DNA of 64,000 bases from assembly GCF_002159915.1 (NCBI RefSeq), contig NZ_NFJP01000009.1:62001-126000 (forward strand), read 5' to 3'. Shown here piece by piece: positions 63,603 through 64,000 of the stretch; position 1 is the stretch's first letter, and each line of letters starts with the position of its first letter. The DNA is from Gordonibacter sp. An230 (GTDB lineage: Bacteria; Actinomycetota; Coriobacteriia; Coriobacteriales; Eggerthellaceae). Under the pieces are notes generated by a model. That model had not been told where the DNA came from and did no database searches. It saw only the letters and a list, made by a program, of their open reading frames with translations. A program made the translations under genes and the position numbers.

Positions 63603-63678
63603 TGGTGCCCCCGGGCCGATTCGAACGGCCGACACCCGCTTTAGGAGAGCGGTGCTCTGTCCCCTGAGCTACGGAGGC
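63603..63678 (-). tRNA. tRNA-Arg (anticodon CCT)
   Basis: 76-nt cloverleaf with encoded CCA. The acceptor is GCCTCCG/CGGGGGC, D-arm GCTCAGGGGACAGAGC, anticodon stem CCGCT/AGCGG with loop CTCCTAA (anticodon CCT), and T-arm GGCCGTTCGAATCGGCC. It reads AGG codons. It flanks the cytolysin locus and could be an integration target, but no duplicated 3' end was found. Confidence 0.95.
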
Positions 63679-63700
63679 GTGGTGGCTATTGTAGCATAAC

Positions 63701-63733
63701 AGCGGCGGTGGCGATGAGCACTCAACCGCCGCT
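63701..63733 (-). terminator. Hairpin after the right-edge gene
   Basis: 9-bp perfect arms AGCGGCGGT/ACCGCCGCT with a 15-nt loop, 16 bp beyond the stop of the minus-strand repeat protein. Confidence 0.55.
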
Positions 63734-63748
63734 GCGCTTCCGAAGCTC

Positions 63749-64000
63749 TTACGAGACGGGATTTTGCGTATTGTTGTCTCCTCCGTCCGGATCGGTTGAC
63801 GATATTTGCCGGAATTCGACGCTGATGTTCATGTTGCTGGTGACGTTCGACAACGTGAACGTGCCGCCGTTTGAAGGAACGCCGTCGAGGCCGCGCACCG
63901 ACGCCACCTCGTAGCCGTTGTTCGGGGTGATGACGATGGTCACAGAACCGCCTTCCTCCACCGACGTGGCGCTTGTGCTGACGGTGCCGCCGCCGTTGGA
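63749..64000 (-). CDS. C-terminal end of a surface or secreted repeat protein (cut by window edge)
   Basis: The frame is open to the right edge. The last 83 residues show a beta-repeat of the divergent InlB-B/Bacterial-repeat type (SVTIVITPNNGYEVASV, then GTFTLSNVTSNMNISVEF) and a hydrophilic Asp/Asn/Gly-rich tail ending in TQNPVS. There is no LPxTG or membrane helix at the C-terminus, so it is secreted or attached another way. The same type of repeat is common in gut adhesins. The N-terminal part and start lie outside. Confidence 0.75.
   Translation of the reverse strand, partial: SNGGGTVSTSATSVEEGGSVTIVITPNNGYEVASVRGLDGVPSNGGTFTLSNVTSNMNISVEFRQISSTDPDGGDNNTQNPVS

Overview
The window looks like chromosomal DNA from a high-G+C actinobacterium of the gut family Eggerthellaceae (Eggerthella/Gordonibacter-like). 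The reasons are a dnaK-grpE-dnaJ-hspR operon with the MerR-type HspR repressor, three Tat-exported FAD reductases, four multi-pass membrane LuxR regulators (one frameshifted), and a membrane molybdoenzyme operon. This placement is inferred from gene content; no marker gene was compared.

Layout. 0-6.9 kb: galE (cut by the edge), a phosphohexomutase, then a nickel/hydrogenase set (84-aa helical protein, NikR, HypE) and a 2[4Fe-4S] ferredoxin. 7-10.2 kb: a LuxR membrane regulator and its FAD reductase. 10.6-18.2 kb: the heat-shock block dnaK-grpE-dnaJ-hspR and clpB. 19.4-29.1 kb: a respiratory operon with a wHTH-like protein, molybdopterin catalytic subunit, FeS subunit, DmsC-like anchor, TorD chaperone, NapG-like and NapH-like proteins, and a LuxR regulator broken at a run of ten G. 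29.7-33.9 kb: a fic remnant and a second FAD reductase divergent from another LuxR. 33.9-41.1 kb: a catabolic set of M29-like peptidase, DUF1177, DUF917, HyuA and nitrilase-superfamily proteins. 41.7-45.1 kb: a third FAD reductase with its LuxR. 45.6-58.5 kb: an NCS1 permease, TrkH, RsgA, QueT, a glycosyltransferase, a TauE-like exporter and a LytS-like kinase. 59.3-63.4 kb: a lysozyme, a SLATT membrane protein, a cholesterol-dependent cytolysin homologue and a Cys/His protein, next to tRNA-Arg(CCU). The right edge cuts a repeat-containing surface protein.

Two features cross the whole window. First, palindromes matching the ParB site parS (TGTTTCACGTGAAACA) recur: three perfect copies, one 15/16 and two 14/16, all between genes. 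This suggests an origin-proximal domain. Second, gene-free gaps of 0.5-1.6 kb are common and hold degenerate tandem repeats (often with a period near 65 bp), long inverted repeats, MITE-like elements and gene remnants.

The most unusual locus is at 59-63 kb: a pore-forming toxin with no signal peptide and an altered undecapeptide, divergent from an operon of a 2TM SLATT protein and an endolysin-like lysozyme. It could be a toxin released by cell lysis, or a defence or antagonism module.
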